From: Panacagrimonas sp052386745
GTDB lineage: Bacteria > Pseudomonadota > Gammaproteobacteria > Nevskiales > Nevskiaceae
Reading direction: 5' to 3'
Length of the DNA stretch: 13,740 nucleotides
Assembly: GCA_052386745.1 (NCBI GenBank)
Contig: JBQTJW010000048.1
Span: 1 to 13,740, forward strand
The translations under genes and the position numbers were made by a program. Of the stretch, positions 1 through 6,609 are shown piece by piece. Each line of letters starts with the position of its first letter. Within the stretch, counting starts at the first letter, position 1. Under the pieces are notes generated by a model. It worked only from the letters and a program-made list of their open reading frames with translations, was not told the origin of the DNA and made no database searches.

Positions 1-753
1 GGCATCGGCATGAGCGAACCGGGCGCCGGTTCCGACCTCTCGTCCTGCCGAACGGCCGCCGAGAAAGTCGAGGGCGGCTGGAAGATCACCGGACAGAAGG
101 TCTGGACCACCTGGGGCCACCGCGCGCACTACGCCATCACCTTCTGCCGCACCAGCCCGCAGGAGAAGGACCGCCACGCCGGCTTCAGCCAGTTCATCGT
201 CGACCTGAAGGCGCCGGGCGTGACCATCCGGCCCATCGTCAACCTGGCCGGCGAGCATCATTTCAACGAAATCTACTTCGACGCCGTGTTCGTGCCCGAC
301 AGCCGCGTGCTCGGCCGCATCGGCGACGGCTGGAAGCAGCTGATGGGCGAACTCGCGCTGGAGCGCAGCGGTCCGGAGCGCTTCCTCAGCCCCTATCCGC
401 TGCTCGATGCCTTCGCCCGCAGCGCCCGCGCGTCCAGCGACCGCGAGCTCGGCACCCTGGTGGCGGAAGTCTTCACCCTGCGCCAGATGTCGCGTTCCGT
501 GGCCGGCCAGCTCATGACCGGGCGCCTGCCCAACGTCGAGGCCGCGCTGGTCAAGGACGTGGGCAACAGCTACGAGCAGCGCATGCAGGACATCGTGCGC
601 GACGCGCAGGAATCCGCCGAGGGCCTCCAGGCCGGCGACGAGCTGCAGCGCCATTTCGAGTGCGTGGTCATGCGCTCGCCTTCCTTCACGCTGCGCGGCG
701 GCACCAGCGAAATCCTGCGCGGCGTGGTGGCCCGGGCGGTGGGCCTGCGATGA
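1..753 (+). CDS. Acyl-CoA dehydrogenase, C-terminal part (5' end outside window); likely catalytic subunit of a heteromeric pair
   Basis: FAD-dependent alpha,beta-dehydrogenation of an acyl-CoA thioester. The reading frame is open from base 1, and the usual family length (about 380-400 residues) implies that roughly 130 N-terminal residues lie upstream. Visible are the ACAD signature SEPGAGSD right at the start, the middle beta-domain (KITGQKVWTTWG, then FNEIYFDAVFVP) and the C-terminal GGTSEILRG that replaces the YEGT loop of medium-chain enzymes. The Glu of that loop is Gly here (codon 697-699). A Glu in LALERSG (codon 361-363) sits where isovaleryl- and long-chain enzymes carry their catalytic base on helix G, so this subunit is probably active. 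It overlaps the next ACAD gene by ATGA (750-753), which suggests translational coupling. The substrate cannot be read from the sequence; context favours a branched acyl-CoA. Confidence 0.9.
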   Translation, partial: GIGMSEPGAGSDLSSCRTAAEKVEGGWKITGQKVWTTWGHRAHYAITFCRTSPQEKDRHAGFSQFIVDLKAPGVTIRPIVNLAGEHHFNEIYFDAVFVPDSRVLGRIGDGWKQLMGELALERSGPERFLSPYPLLDAFARSARASSDRELGTLVAEVFTLRQMSRSVAGQLMTGRLPNVEAALVKDVGNSYEQRMQDIVRDAQESAEGLQAGDELQRHFECVVMRSPSFTLRGGTSEILRGVVARAVGLR

Positions 754-1796
754 GCGACGACCTGAAAGACCTGCTGCGCGACGAAGCCGGCCGCATGCTC
801 GCCGACCTGTGCACGCCCGAGGCGGTGAATGCCGCCGGCCACGGCGGCATCGCCCGCGCACTCTGGGACGCGGTGGAGGCCAGCGGCCTGCATCGCAGCT
901 GCGTGGGAGAGGAGGCCGGCGGCGCTGGGCTGACGCTGGGTGATGCCCTGCCGATGCTGCGGCGCTTCGCCAATTTCGCCGCACCGGTGCCGATGGCCGA
1001 CGCGCTGCTGTCCGCCGGGCTGCTGGATCGCGCCGGCATCGAGGCCCCGGAAGGGCTCATCGCGCTGGCGCACGGTCCGCTGACGATCGATGCAGCCGCC
1101 AGCGGAACCACCAAGGTGCCCTACGGACGGCACGCCGGGTTCGTGGTCGCCTGGCAGCCGCAGGGCGATGCCCTGCGCGTGGCCCTGCTGGAGACGACCG
1201 GCGCGCGGTTCGAGCCGGGCGAGAACCTGGCCGGAGAACCCATCGACACGCTGGACGCGAGCAGCGCCACCTTCCGCGCCATCGGCTCTGCCGACCTGTC
1301 CGCCGACGACCTGCTGGCCTGGGGCGCCCTGCTGCGCTCGGCCCTGCTCGTGGGACTGGCCGAGCGGGCGCTGGAACTGGCGGTGGAACACGCCAACACC
1401 CGCGTGCAGTTCGGCCGCACCCTGAGCGTGTTCCAGGCGCTGCAGCACAGCCTGGTGGTCGCGTTCGGCGAATGTGCTGCCGCCGCCGCCGCGATGGAAT
1501 CGGCCGGCGCGCTCAGCCCGCAGCGGCCGCATGCGCTGGCGGTGCCTGCCGCCAAGATCCGCGCCGGCAAGGCCGCGACGCTGATCGCGCGCACCACCCA
1601 CCAGGTGCTGGGTGCGATGGGCTACACCCACGAGCACGCGCTGCACCAGTACACGCGGCGCATCTGGTCGTGGCGCGACGAGTTCGGCACCGAGGCCGAG
1701 TGGGCGCGCAAACTGGGCGCCGAAGCGCGCCTGCAAGCCCGGTCCGGCCAGACGGCCGCGCTGTGGGACTGGATTACCGCTAGAGGAGACGCCTGA
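750..1796 (+). CDS. Divergent acyl-CoA dehydrogenase subunit, probably the non-catalytic partner of the preceding gene
   Basis: A 348-residue member of the ACAD fold. I chose the ATG at 750 because it overlaps the stop of the upstream ACAD (ATGA) and gives the typical acidic N-terminus (MSDDLKDLLRDEA); an in-frame ATG at 660 would lie deep inside the upstream gene. The C-terminal domain keeps the FAD-contact motif TRVQFGRTLSVFQ (about residues 217-229) and GAMGYTHEHALH (288-299). The central beta-domain is reduced and poorly conserved. The helix-G base position (around 194-198, ALLRS) is not Glu, and the YEGT loop reads RDEFGTE (309-315). Both usual catalytic-base positions therefore look lost or changed. 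This matches the known alpha2beta2 heteromeric ACADs of steroid side-chain degradation (FadE28/FadE29 type), where one chain gives the base and the other completes the FAD site. Pairing is inferred from adjacency and residues. Confidence 0.88.
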   Translation: MSDDLKDLLRDEAGRMLADLCTPEAVNAAGHGGIARALWDAVEASGLHRSCVGEEAGGAGLTLGDALPMLRRFANFAAPVPMADALLSAGLLDRAGIEAPEGLIALAHGPLTIDAAASGTTKVPYGRHAGFVVAWQPQGDALRVALLETTGARFEPGENLAGEPIDTLDASSATFRAIGSADLSADDLLAWGALLRSALLVGLAERALELAVEHANTRVQFGRTLSVFQALQHSLVVAFGECAAAAAAMESAGALSPQRPHALAVPAAKIRAGKAATLIARTTHQVLGAMGYTHEHALHQYTRRIWSWRDEFGTEAEWARKLGAEARLQARSGQTAALWDWITARGDA

Positions 1797-1797
1797 C

Positions 1798-2570
1798 ATG
1801 ACGGTGCTGTTCGAGATTCGCGGAGCGGTGGGCCTGATTTCCCTCAACCGCCCGGACAAGATGAACGCCTTCAACAAGCCGCTGCTGGCGGACTGGCTCG
1901 AAGCCCTTCGGCAGTGCGAGACCAACCCGGCGATCCGCGCGGTGGTGATCACCGGCGTGGGCAAGGCCTTCTGCAGCGGCGGCGACATCGATAGATGGCC
2001 GCGCGCCTCGATGCGCCCGCCGAGGACCAGAAGGCCTACCTCTGGGACAACGTCTACCCGGTGGCGCGCGCCATCCGAGACCTGCCCAAGCCGGTCATCG
2101 CCGCCATCAACGGCGCCGCCACCGGCGCCGGCATGGACATGGCACTGTGGTGCGACCTGCGCTTTGCCGGCGAGAGCGCCAAGCTTGCCGAGACCTACGT
2201 CAAGGTCGGCCTGGTGCCCGGCGACGGCGGCGCCTGGCTGCTGCCCAAGCTGGTGGGCATGGGCAAGGCGCTGGAACTGCTGTGGACCGGCACGGCGCTC
2301 ACCGCGCAGCAGGCGCTGGAACTGGGCATCGTCAACAAGGTGGTGCCGGATGCCGAACTGGTCGAGACCACGGTGGCCTACGCCGCCCGGCTGGCCACCG
2401 GCCCGATCAAGGCCATGGGCCTGATCAAGCGCGCCGCCTACCAGGGCGTGACCCTGGACTACCGCACGCACCTGGACATGATCTCCTCGCACTTCGGCAC
2501 CGTGGCGCAGAGCCCCGAGCACCGCGAGGGCGTGCAGGCCTTCCTGGAAAAACGCGCGCCCAAGTTCTGA
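1798..2570 (+). pseudogene. Enoyl-CoA hydratase/isomerase (crotonase) family gene split by a one-base frameshift
   Basis: The ATG at 1798 follows an AGAGGAG ribosome site (1782-1788) and encodes a normal crotonase N-terminus up to the oxyanion motif AFCSGGDID (ending 1992). The frame then turns to nonsense, while the proper continuation (MAARLDAP..., CDLRFAGES, GLVPGDGG, ending KRAPKF) runs in another frame from 1995 to 2570. Inserting one G between 1992 and 1993 would give GAT GAG ATG, i.e. the expected DIDEMAARL, and a 257-residue protein of normal family length. In the frame of the downstream part, TAG (1992-1994) directly precedes its ATG, so a simple -1 slip at this spot would terminate. 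In the repaired protein the two hydratase Glu positions (144 and 164 in rat enoyl-CoA hydratase) are Asp114 and Tyr134, so the original activity may not have been plain hydration. A sequencing error is as likely as a real lesion. Confidence 0.88.
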
Positions 2571-2586
2571 GGCGCCGGAACCGAAC

Positions 2587-3753
2587 ATGAACAAGACCGG
2601 ACCGCTGGCGGGCATCCGCATCGTGGAAATGGCCGGCATCGGCCCGACGCCGATGACGGCCATGCTGCTCGCCGACCTCGGCGCGACCGTGGTGCGCATC
2701 GACCGGCTGGAGCCCGCAGCCGACCTCGGCATCCAGAAGCCGGCGCACCTGGACCTGACCAACCGCGGCCGGCAGTCGATCGCCGTCGACCTCAAGAAGC
2801 CCGAGGGCATCGCGCTGGTGCTCGACCTGGTGGCGAAGGCCGACGGCCTGATCGAGGGCTTCCGCCCCGGCACCATGGAACGCCTCGGCCTGGGGCCGGA
2901 GGTCTGCCTCGCGCGCAATCCGAAGCTTGTGTACGGCCGCATGACCGGCTGGGGCCAGACCGGCCCGCTCGCCTCGCGCGCCGGGCACGACATCAACTAC
3001 ATCGCGCTGACCGGCGCGCTCGACCTGGTCGGCCGCGCCGACGGCCCGCCGACGCCGCCGCTGAACCTGGTCGGCGATTTCGGCGGCGGGTCCATGTACC
3101 TCGCCGTCGGCATGCTCAGCGCCATGCTGGAGGCGCGCACCTCCGGCCAAGGGCAGGTGGTGGACGCGGCGATGGTGGAAGGCGCCGCCTCGCTGATGAC
3201 TTTCTTCTACGGGCTGGCCGCCGCCGGCCTGCACAACCAGCCGCGCGGGCACAACCTGCTCGACAGCGGCGCGCCGCAGTACGACACCTACCGCTGCGCC
3301 GATGGCCGCTACCTTGCCGTGGGTGCCATCGAGCTGAAATTCCGCGCCGAGTTCTACAAGCGCGTCGGCATCGACCCCAAGACGCTGCCGGACGCAACCA
3401 ACAAGGACAACTGGCCCAAGCTCAAGCAGATCATCGCCGAGCGCCTGCTGACGCGCACGCGCGACGAGTGGACCGCGCTGCTGCAGGACAGCGACGCCTG
3501 CTGCGCGCCGGTGCTGAGCCTGGAGGAAGCCCCGCAGCACCCGCACAACCGTGCCCGCGGCAGCTTCGTCGAGATCGGCGGCGTGGTGCAGCCGGGCCCG
3601 GCGCCGCGCTTCAGCCGCACCCAGCCGGGCCTGCCCACGGTGCCGGAAGCCCCTGGGCAGAGTACCGACCAGGCTCTGCGCGAGTGGGGCCTGGCCGCGG
3701 CCGAGATCGAACGCCTGCACCAGGCCAGCGTGATCGGGCAGGCCGCGAGCTGA
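2587..3753 (+). CDS. Alpha-methylacyl-CoA racemase (CoA-transferase family III fold)
   Basis: Interconverts the 2R and 2S forms of 2-methylacyl-CoA, so that a stereospecific acyl-CoA dehydrogenase can use both; cytoplasmic. The 388-residue protein starts with LAGIRIVEMAGIGPTPM, the racemase-type N-terminus. The three catalytic residues established for the Mycobacterium tuberculosis racemase MCR (His126, Asp156, Glu241) line up with His134 (RAGHDINYIALTG), Asp164 (LVGDFGGGSM) and Glu249 (AVGAIELKF). The DSGAPQYDTYRCADGRY block (226-242) and the C-terminal FSRT also fit. Annotation pipelines often call such proteins CaiB/BaiF CoA-transferases, but the racemase triad makes that less likely. The gene starts 16 bases after the broken crotonase stop, with only a weak ribosome site, and belongs to the same run. 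Its presence says that the pathway handles alpha-methyl-branched acyl-CoA. Confidence 0.9.
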   Translation: MNKTGPLAGIRIVEMAGIGPTPMTAMLLADLGATVVRIDRLEPAADLGIQKPAHLDLTNRGRQSIAVDLKKPEGIALVLDLVAKADGLIEGFRPGTMERLGLGPEVCLARNPKLVYGRMTGWGQTGPLASRAGHDINYIALTGALDLVGRADGPPTPPLNLVGDFGGGSMYLAVGMLSAMLEARTSGQGQVVDAAMVEGAASLMTFFYGLAAAGLHNQPRGHNLLDSGAPQYDTYRCADGRYLAVGAIELKFRAEFYKRVGIDPKTLPDATNKDNWPKLKQIIAERLLTRTRDEWTALLQDSDACCAPVLSLEEAPQHPHNRARGSFVEIGGVVQPGPAPRFSRTQPGLPTVPEAPGQSTDQALREWGLAAAEIERLHQASVIGQAAS

Positions 3754-3757
3754 GCCC

Positions 3758-4393
3758 ATGAACGCCGCGCCGTGGGCCTCGGCGGGACTGCGGTTGCGCG
3801 GCCTGGCCGGCATCGCCCTGCTGCTGGCTGCGGTCGCGGCGCAGGCCGACGTCCCGCGCCTGAAACCCCTGGCGCCGGACGCCGTGGTGCTCGCCTTCGG
3901 CGACAGCCTGACCTACGGCATCGGCAGTCCGGAGATGGACTACCCGCGCATGGTGGAGACGCGCATCGGCCGGCGCGTGATCAACAGCGGGGACAACGGC
4001 GAGACCGCCGGCCACGGCAGCCGGCGCCTGCCCGCCGTGCTCGCCCAGTTCAAGCCGGCACTGATGATCCTGTGCCTGGGGCTCAACGACTTCCTGCTCG
4101 GCGTGCCGCGCGAGCAGACGCGCAAGGACCTCGCCACCATGATCGAGGCGGCCCAGGCGCAAGGCACGGACGTGGTGCTCATCACCGTGCCCCTGCTGCG
4201 CCCCTCCATCGTGCCCGACCCCATGTACGCCGAGCTGGGCGCGCAGTACGGCGTGGTGGTGGAGGACTCGGTGCTGGCCGAGGTCATGCGCGATTCGCTG
4301 AAGAAGGCCGACCTGGTGCACCCCAACCGCGACGGCTACCGCCACATGGCCGAAGGCATCGTGCGCCTGCTGCGCCAACGCGGCGCCATCTGA
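3758..4393 (+). CDS. Exported SGNH/GDSL hydrolase (arylesterase / lysophospholipase L1-like, TesA type)
   Basis: Hydrolyses ester or thioester bonds, probably in the periplasm. The 211-residue protein has an N-terminal signal: Arg11, Arg13 and Arg14 before a hydrophobic core LAGIALLLAAVAAQA, with likely cleavage after AQA (residue 30). The SGNH blocks are all present: GDSLTYG with nucleophile Ser50, NGETAGHG (Gly81, block II), LGLND with Asn110 (block III), and DLVHPN with Asp185 and His188 (block V). The start is 4 bases after the racemase stop, so it is transcribed with the upstream run. Acyl-CoA cannot be its substrate in the periplasm. I infer that it may release an acid or alcohol from an ester (terpenyl, steryl, lipid or wax ester) that the cytoplasmic enzymes then degrade, but a housekeeping TesA-like role is also possible. 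Confidence 0.9.
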   Translation: MNAAPWASAGLRLRGLAGIALLLAAVAAQADVPRLKPLAPDAVVLAFGDSLTYGIGSPEMDYPRMVETRIGRRVINSGDNGETAGHGSRRLPAVLAQFKPALMILCLGLNDFLLGVPREQTRKDLATMIEAAQAQGTDVVLITVPLLRPSIVPDPMYAELGAQYGVVVEDSVLAEVMRDSLKKADLVHPNRDGYRHMAEGIVRLLRQRGAI

Positions 4394-4554
4394 GGGCTCG
4401 CGACAGGGCGGTTCCGCGGGCCCTTGCCACGGATCGATATCTAACTAACAATTGTTTAATACGACGGCCGTGACGGACCACGTCCGAGCCGCGCATCCCG
4501 CCCCGCGGGGTGGCGGACGACCCCCAGGAATAACGACCAGAGGCTTTATCCCGC
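4394..4554 (+). promoter_or_regulatory. Intergenic leader with A/T-rich palindrome; candidate promoter/operator of the carboxylase run
   Basis: This is the largest gap inside the catabolic region, and an A/T-rich island (4432-4462) stands out in very GC-rich DNA. It holds a perfect 10-bp palindrome, AACAATTGTT (4447-4456), with further matching bases outside it (4442-4443 against 4460-4461). This size and symmetry suit a TetR- or MarR-type operator, as in other lipid and terpene catabolic clusters. A weak sigma70-like pair can be drawn, TTGCCA (4424-4429) with TAACAA (4446-4451) at 16-bp spacing, which would overlap the palindrome. Downstream is a GC hairpin, CCGCC (4498-4502) with GGCGG (4512-4516), and a ribosome site AGAGG about 11 bases before the ATG at 4555. 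Promoter assignment is inference; no regulator gene lies in the window. Confidence 0.4.
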
Positions 4555-5709
4555 ATGATCCTGAACGAAGAACAGCGCGCCCTGCGCGACACCGCCCGCC
4601 GCTTCGCCCGGGAGCGTCTGCTGCCGGACTACCAGAAGCGCGAACAGGGTTCGACCATCGACCGCGCGCTGGTCCGCGAGCTGGGCGAGCTGGGGCTGAT
4701 CGCGCCCGACCTGCCCGAAAAGTACGGCTCGCTCGGCGTCGACGGCACCACCGCCGGCCTGCTGCTGGAGGAGATCGCCTATGGCGACATCAACATCAGC
4801 TACATCCCGCTGATGGCCTCGCTCACCGGCAAGATCATCGCCAAGCACGCCAAGCCCTCGCTCGCCGAGTACTGGCTCACGCGCATGATCAGCGGCGAGA
4901 AGGTGGTGGCGCTGGGCCTGAGCGAGCCGCGCGGCGGCTCCGACGCCGCCAACCTGATGCTCAAGGCCACGCGCGACGGCAACGAGTACGTGCTCAACGG
5001 CGAGAAGACCTCCATCACCTTCGCCGACCAGGCCGACGGCATCACGCTGTTCGCGCGCACCGGCACGCCGGAGTCCGGCGCGCGCGGCATCAGCGCCTTC
5101 ATCGTGCCGCTGGACCTGCCCGGCATCCAGCGCACGCATTTCAACGACCTGGGCAGCAAGATCATCGGACGCGGCTCGATCTTCTTCGACAACGTGCGCA
5201 TCCCGGCCGACCACCTGCTGGGCGACGAGAACAAGGGCTTCGTGCAGGTGATGCAGGGCTTCGACTACAGCCGCGTGCTGATCGCGCTGCAGTGCATCGC
5301 CGCCGCGCAGGCCTCGCTGGACGAGGCCTGGGAGTATTCCAAGGAACGCATCGCCTTCGGCGCGCCGCTGGTGCAGTACCAGGGCGTGAGCTTCCCGCTG
5401 GCCGAGTACGACACCTTGATCGCGGCTACGCGCCAGCTCTGCTACCACGCGCTGCAGCTGCGCGACGCCGGCGAGGCGCACACCGCCGAGGCGGCGATGG
5501 TGAAATGGCTGGGCCCGAAGACCGCCGTGGACACCATCCACCAGTGTCTGCTGACGTTCGGCCACTACGGGTGGTCCATGGACCTGCCGCACCAGCAGCG
5601 CCTGCGCGACGTCATGGGCCTGGAGATCGGCGACGGCACCGCCCAGGTCATGAAGCTGATCGTGGCGCGCGAGCGCGCCGGCCGCATCGCCGTGCAATAC
5701 GCCAAGTAA
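4555..5709 (+). CDS. Acyl-CoA dehydrogenase with Asp in the catalytic-base position
   Basis: A complete 384-residue ACAD. Domains in order: N-terminal helical domain (1-120), the flavin signature LGLSEPRGGSDAA with the middle beta-domain (about 120-235), and the C-terminal helical domain. Arg and FAD contacts are seen in KERIAFGAPLVQYQGV. The C-terminal loop reads LEIGDGTAQVMKLIVARE, matching the medium-chain-type YEGT(S/A)Q loop, but the base Glu is Asp360 (codon 5632-5634) and the Tyr before it is Gly. The helix-G alternative site (FDYSRVLIA) has Ser, so Asp360 is the only obvious base. An Asp base has been reported for cyclohexanecarboxyl-CoA-type dehydrogenases. By position it would match AtuD (citronellyl-CoA dehydrogenase) or LiuA, but the loop is not that of isovaleryl-CoA dehydrogenase. 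It likely makes the 2-enoyl-CoA that the carboxylase uses. Confidence 0.93.
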   Translation: MILNEEQRALRDTARRFARERLLPDYQKREQGSTIDRALVRELGELGLIAPDLPEKYGSLGVDGTTAGLLLEEIAYGDINISYIPLMASLTGKIIAKHAKPSLAEYWLTRMISGEKVVALGLSEPRGGSDAANLMLKATRDGNEYVLNGEKTSITFADQADGITLFARTGTPESGARGISAFIVPLDLPGIQRTHFNDLGSKIIGRGSIFFDNVRIPADHLLGDENKGFVQVMQGFDYSRVLIALQCIAAAQASLDEAWEYSKERIAFGAPLVQYQGVSFPLAEYDTLIAATRQLCYHALQLRDAGEAHTAEAAMVKWLGPKTAVDTIHQCLLTFGHYGWSMDLPHQQRLRDVMGLEIGDGTAQVMKLIVARERAGRIAVQYAK

Positions 5710-5736
5710 GTTCACCGCAACCGCAGGAGCAATCCC

Positions 5737-6525
5737 ATGAGCAGTCCCGTCAAGGCGCGCCTGGAAGGCCGCGTCGGCATCATCGAGCTGTCGCGTCCGG
5801 AAAAATTCAACTGTCTCTCGCAGGCCGTCTGGGAAGGCATCGGCCAGGCGCTGAGCGACTTCGAGAAGCCCGGTTCCGGCGGGCACATCGTGCTGATTCA
5901 GGCCGCCGGCAAGCACTTCTGCACCGGCGCCGACCTGGATGAAGTGCAGGCCCGGCGTGCCGACCGCGCCGAGCTGGCGGTCTTCATGGCGCGCGGCCAC
6001 CGCATCCTGCGCCAGATGGAAGCAAGCCCGCTGCCGGTGATCGCGGCCTGCCAGGGCCTGTGCCTGGCAGGCGGCCTCGAGCTGATGCTGGGCTGCGACC
6101 TGGTGTTCGCCGCGCGCGGCGCCCGCTTCGGCGACCAGCACGCGCAGTTCGGCCTGGTGCCGGGCTGGGGCGGCAGCCAGCGCCTGACGCGGCTGGTCGG
6201 CCTGCGCCGGGCCATGGACCTCTACCTCAGCGCGCGCTGGATCGACGCCGACACCGCCATGTCCTGGGGCCTGGTCAGCGAGGTGGTGGAGCCGGAAAAG
6301 CTGCACGAGCACGCGCTGGCCTGGTGCGCCACCGCCGCCGAGCGCAGCTACACCGGCCTGTCCGCGATGAAGCGCCTGGCGCGCCAGGGCCTGGACGTGA
6401 GCCTGGACCAGGGCCTGACGATGGAAGAGAACCTCGCGGTGGACGCGCTGCTGGAGCCCGACGTCTCCGAGGGCCTGGCCGCCTTCCAGGCCCGGCGCAA
6501 GCCCGAATTCCGCAAGCCCTCCTGA
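5737..6525 (+). CDS. Enoyl-CoA hydratase/isomerase family protein (crotonase fold) with His replacing a catalytic Glu
   Basis: A 262-residue crotonase, preceded by a good ribosome site (GCAGGAG) and 27 bases after the ACAD stop. The N-terminal oxyanion motif is HFCTGADLDEV (60-70), the second oxyanion loop AGGLELMLGCD (111-121), then FGDQHAQFGLVPGWGGSQRL (131-150), and the C-terminal helices. Aligned without gaps to rat enoyl-CoA hydratase, Glu144 is kept (Glu115) but Glu164 is His135. Single-Glu members of this superfamily include isomerases and other activities, so a plain syn-hydration of a 2-enoyl-CoA is not assured. By neighbourhood it would fill the place of methylglutaconyl-CoA hydratase (LiuC) or isohexenylglutaconyl-CoA hydratase (AtuE), acting on the carboxylated intermediate. 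The fold is certain; the precise reaction is not. Confidence 0.92.
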   Translation: MSSPVKARLEGRVGIIELSRPEKFNCLSQAVWEGIGQALSDFEKPGSGGHIVLIQAAGKHFCTGADLDEVQARRADRAELAVFMARGHRILRQMEASPLPVIAACQGLCLAGGLELMLGCDLVFAARGARFGDQHAQFGLVPGWGGSQRLTRLVGLRRAMDLYLSARWIDADTAMSWGLVSEVVEPEKLHEHALAWCATAAERSYTGLSAMKRLARQGLDVSLDQGLTMEENLAVDALLEPDVSEGLAAFQARRKPEFRKPS

Positions 6526-6609
6526 GGGGCTGATGCTGTCGCGCCGCCCCGGCGCCCCGGCAACGGGCGGCCGGGGCGCTTCACCGAACCCGCCATCCGA
6601 CACCCGCGC
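6526..6609 (+). other. Strong GC hairpin between crotonase and carboxylase beta genes
   Basis: The 84-base gap holds a perfect 10-bp inverted repeat, GCGCCCCGGC (6552-6561) and GCCGGGGCGC (6570-6579), around an 8-base loop, and it can extend by a G-U pair (6551/6580). There is no T-run after it, so it does not look like an intrinsic terminator. It may be an mRNA stability or processing element that sets different levels for the genes before and after it, or simply a GC-rich accident. The carboxylase start at 6610 lacks a clear Shine-Dalgarno sequence. Confidence 0.5.

Noticed and set aside
660..749. Upstream in-frame ATG for the second ACAD
   Set aside because: It lies within the first ACAD's conserved C-terminal coding region; the ATGA overlap at 750 gives a better start.
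570..2996. Antisense open frame of 808 codons
   Set aside because: It lies opposite confirmed ACAD, crotonase and racemase genes and has no recognisable domain or sensible start.
6552..6579. Intrinsic terminator between crotonase and carboxylase beta
   Set aside because: The stem is strong, but no T-run follows and the next genes belong to the same pathway.
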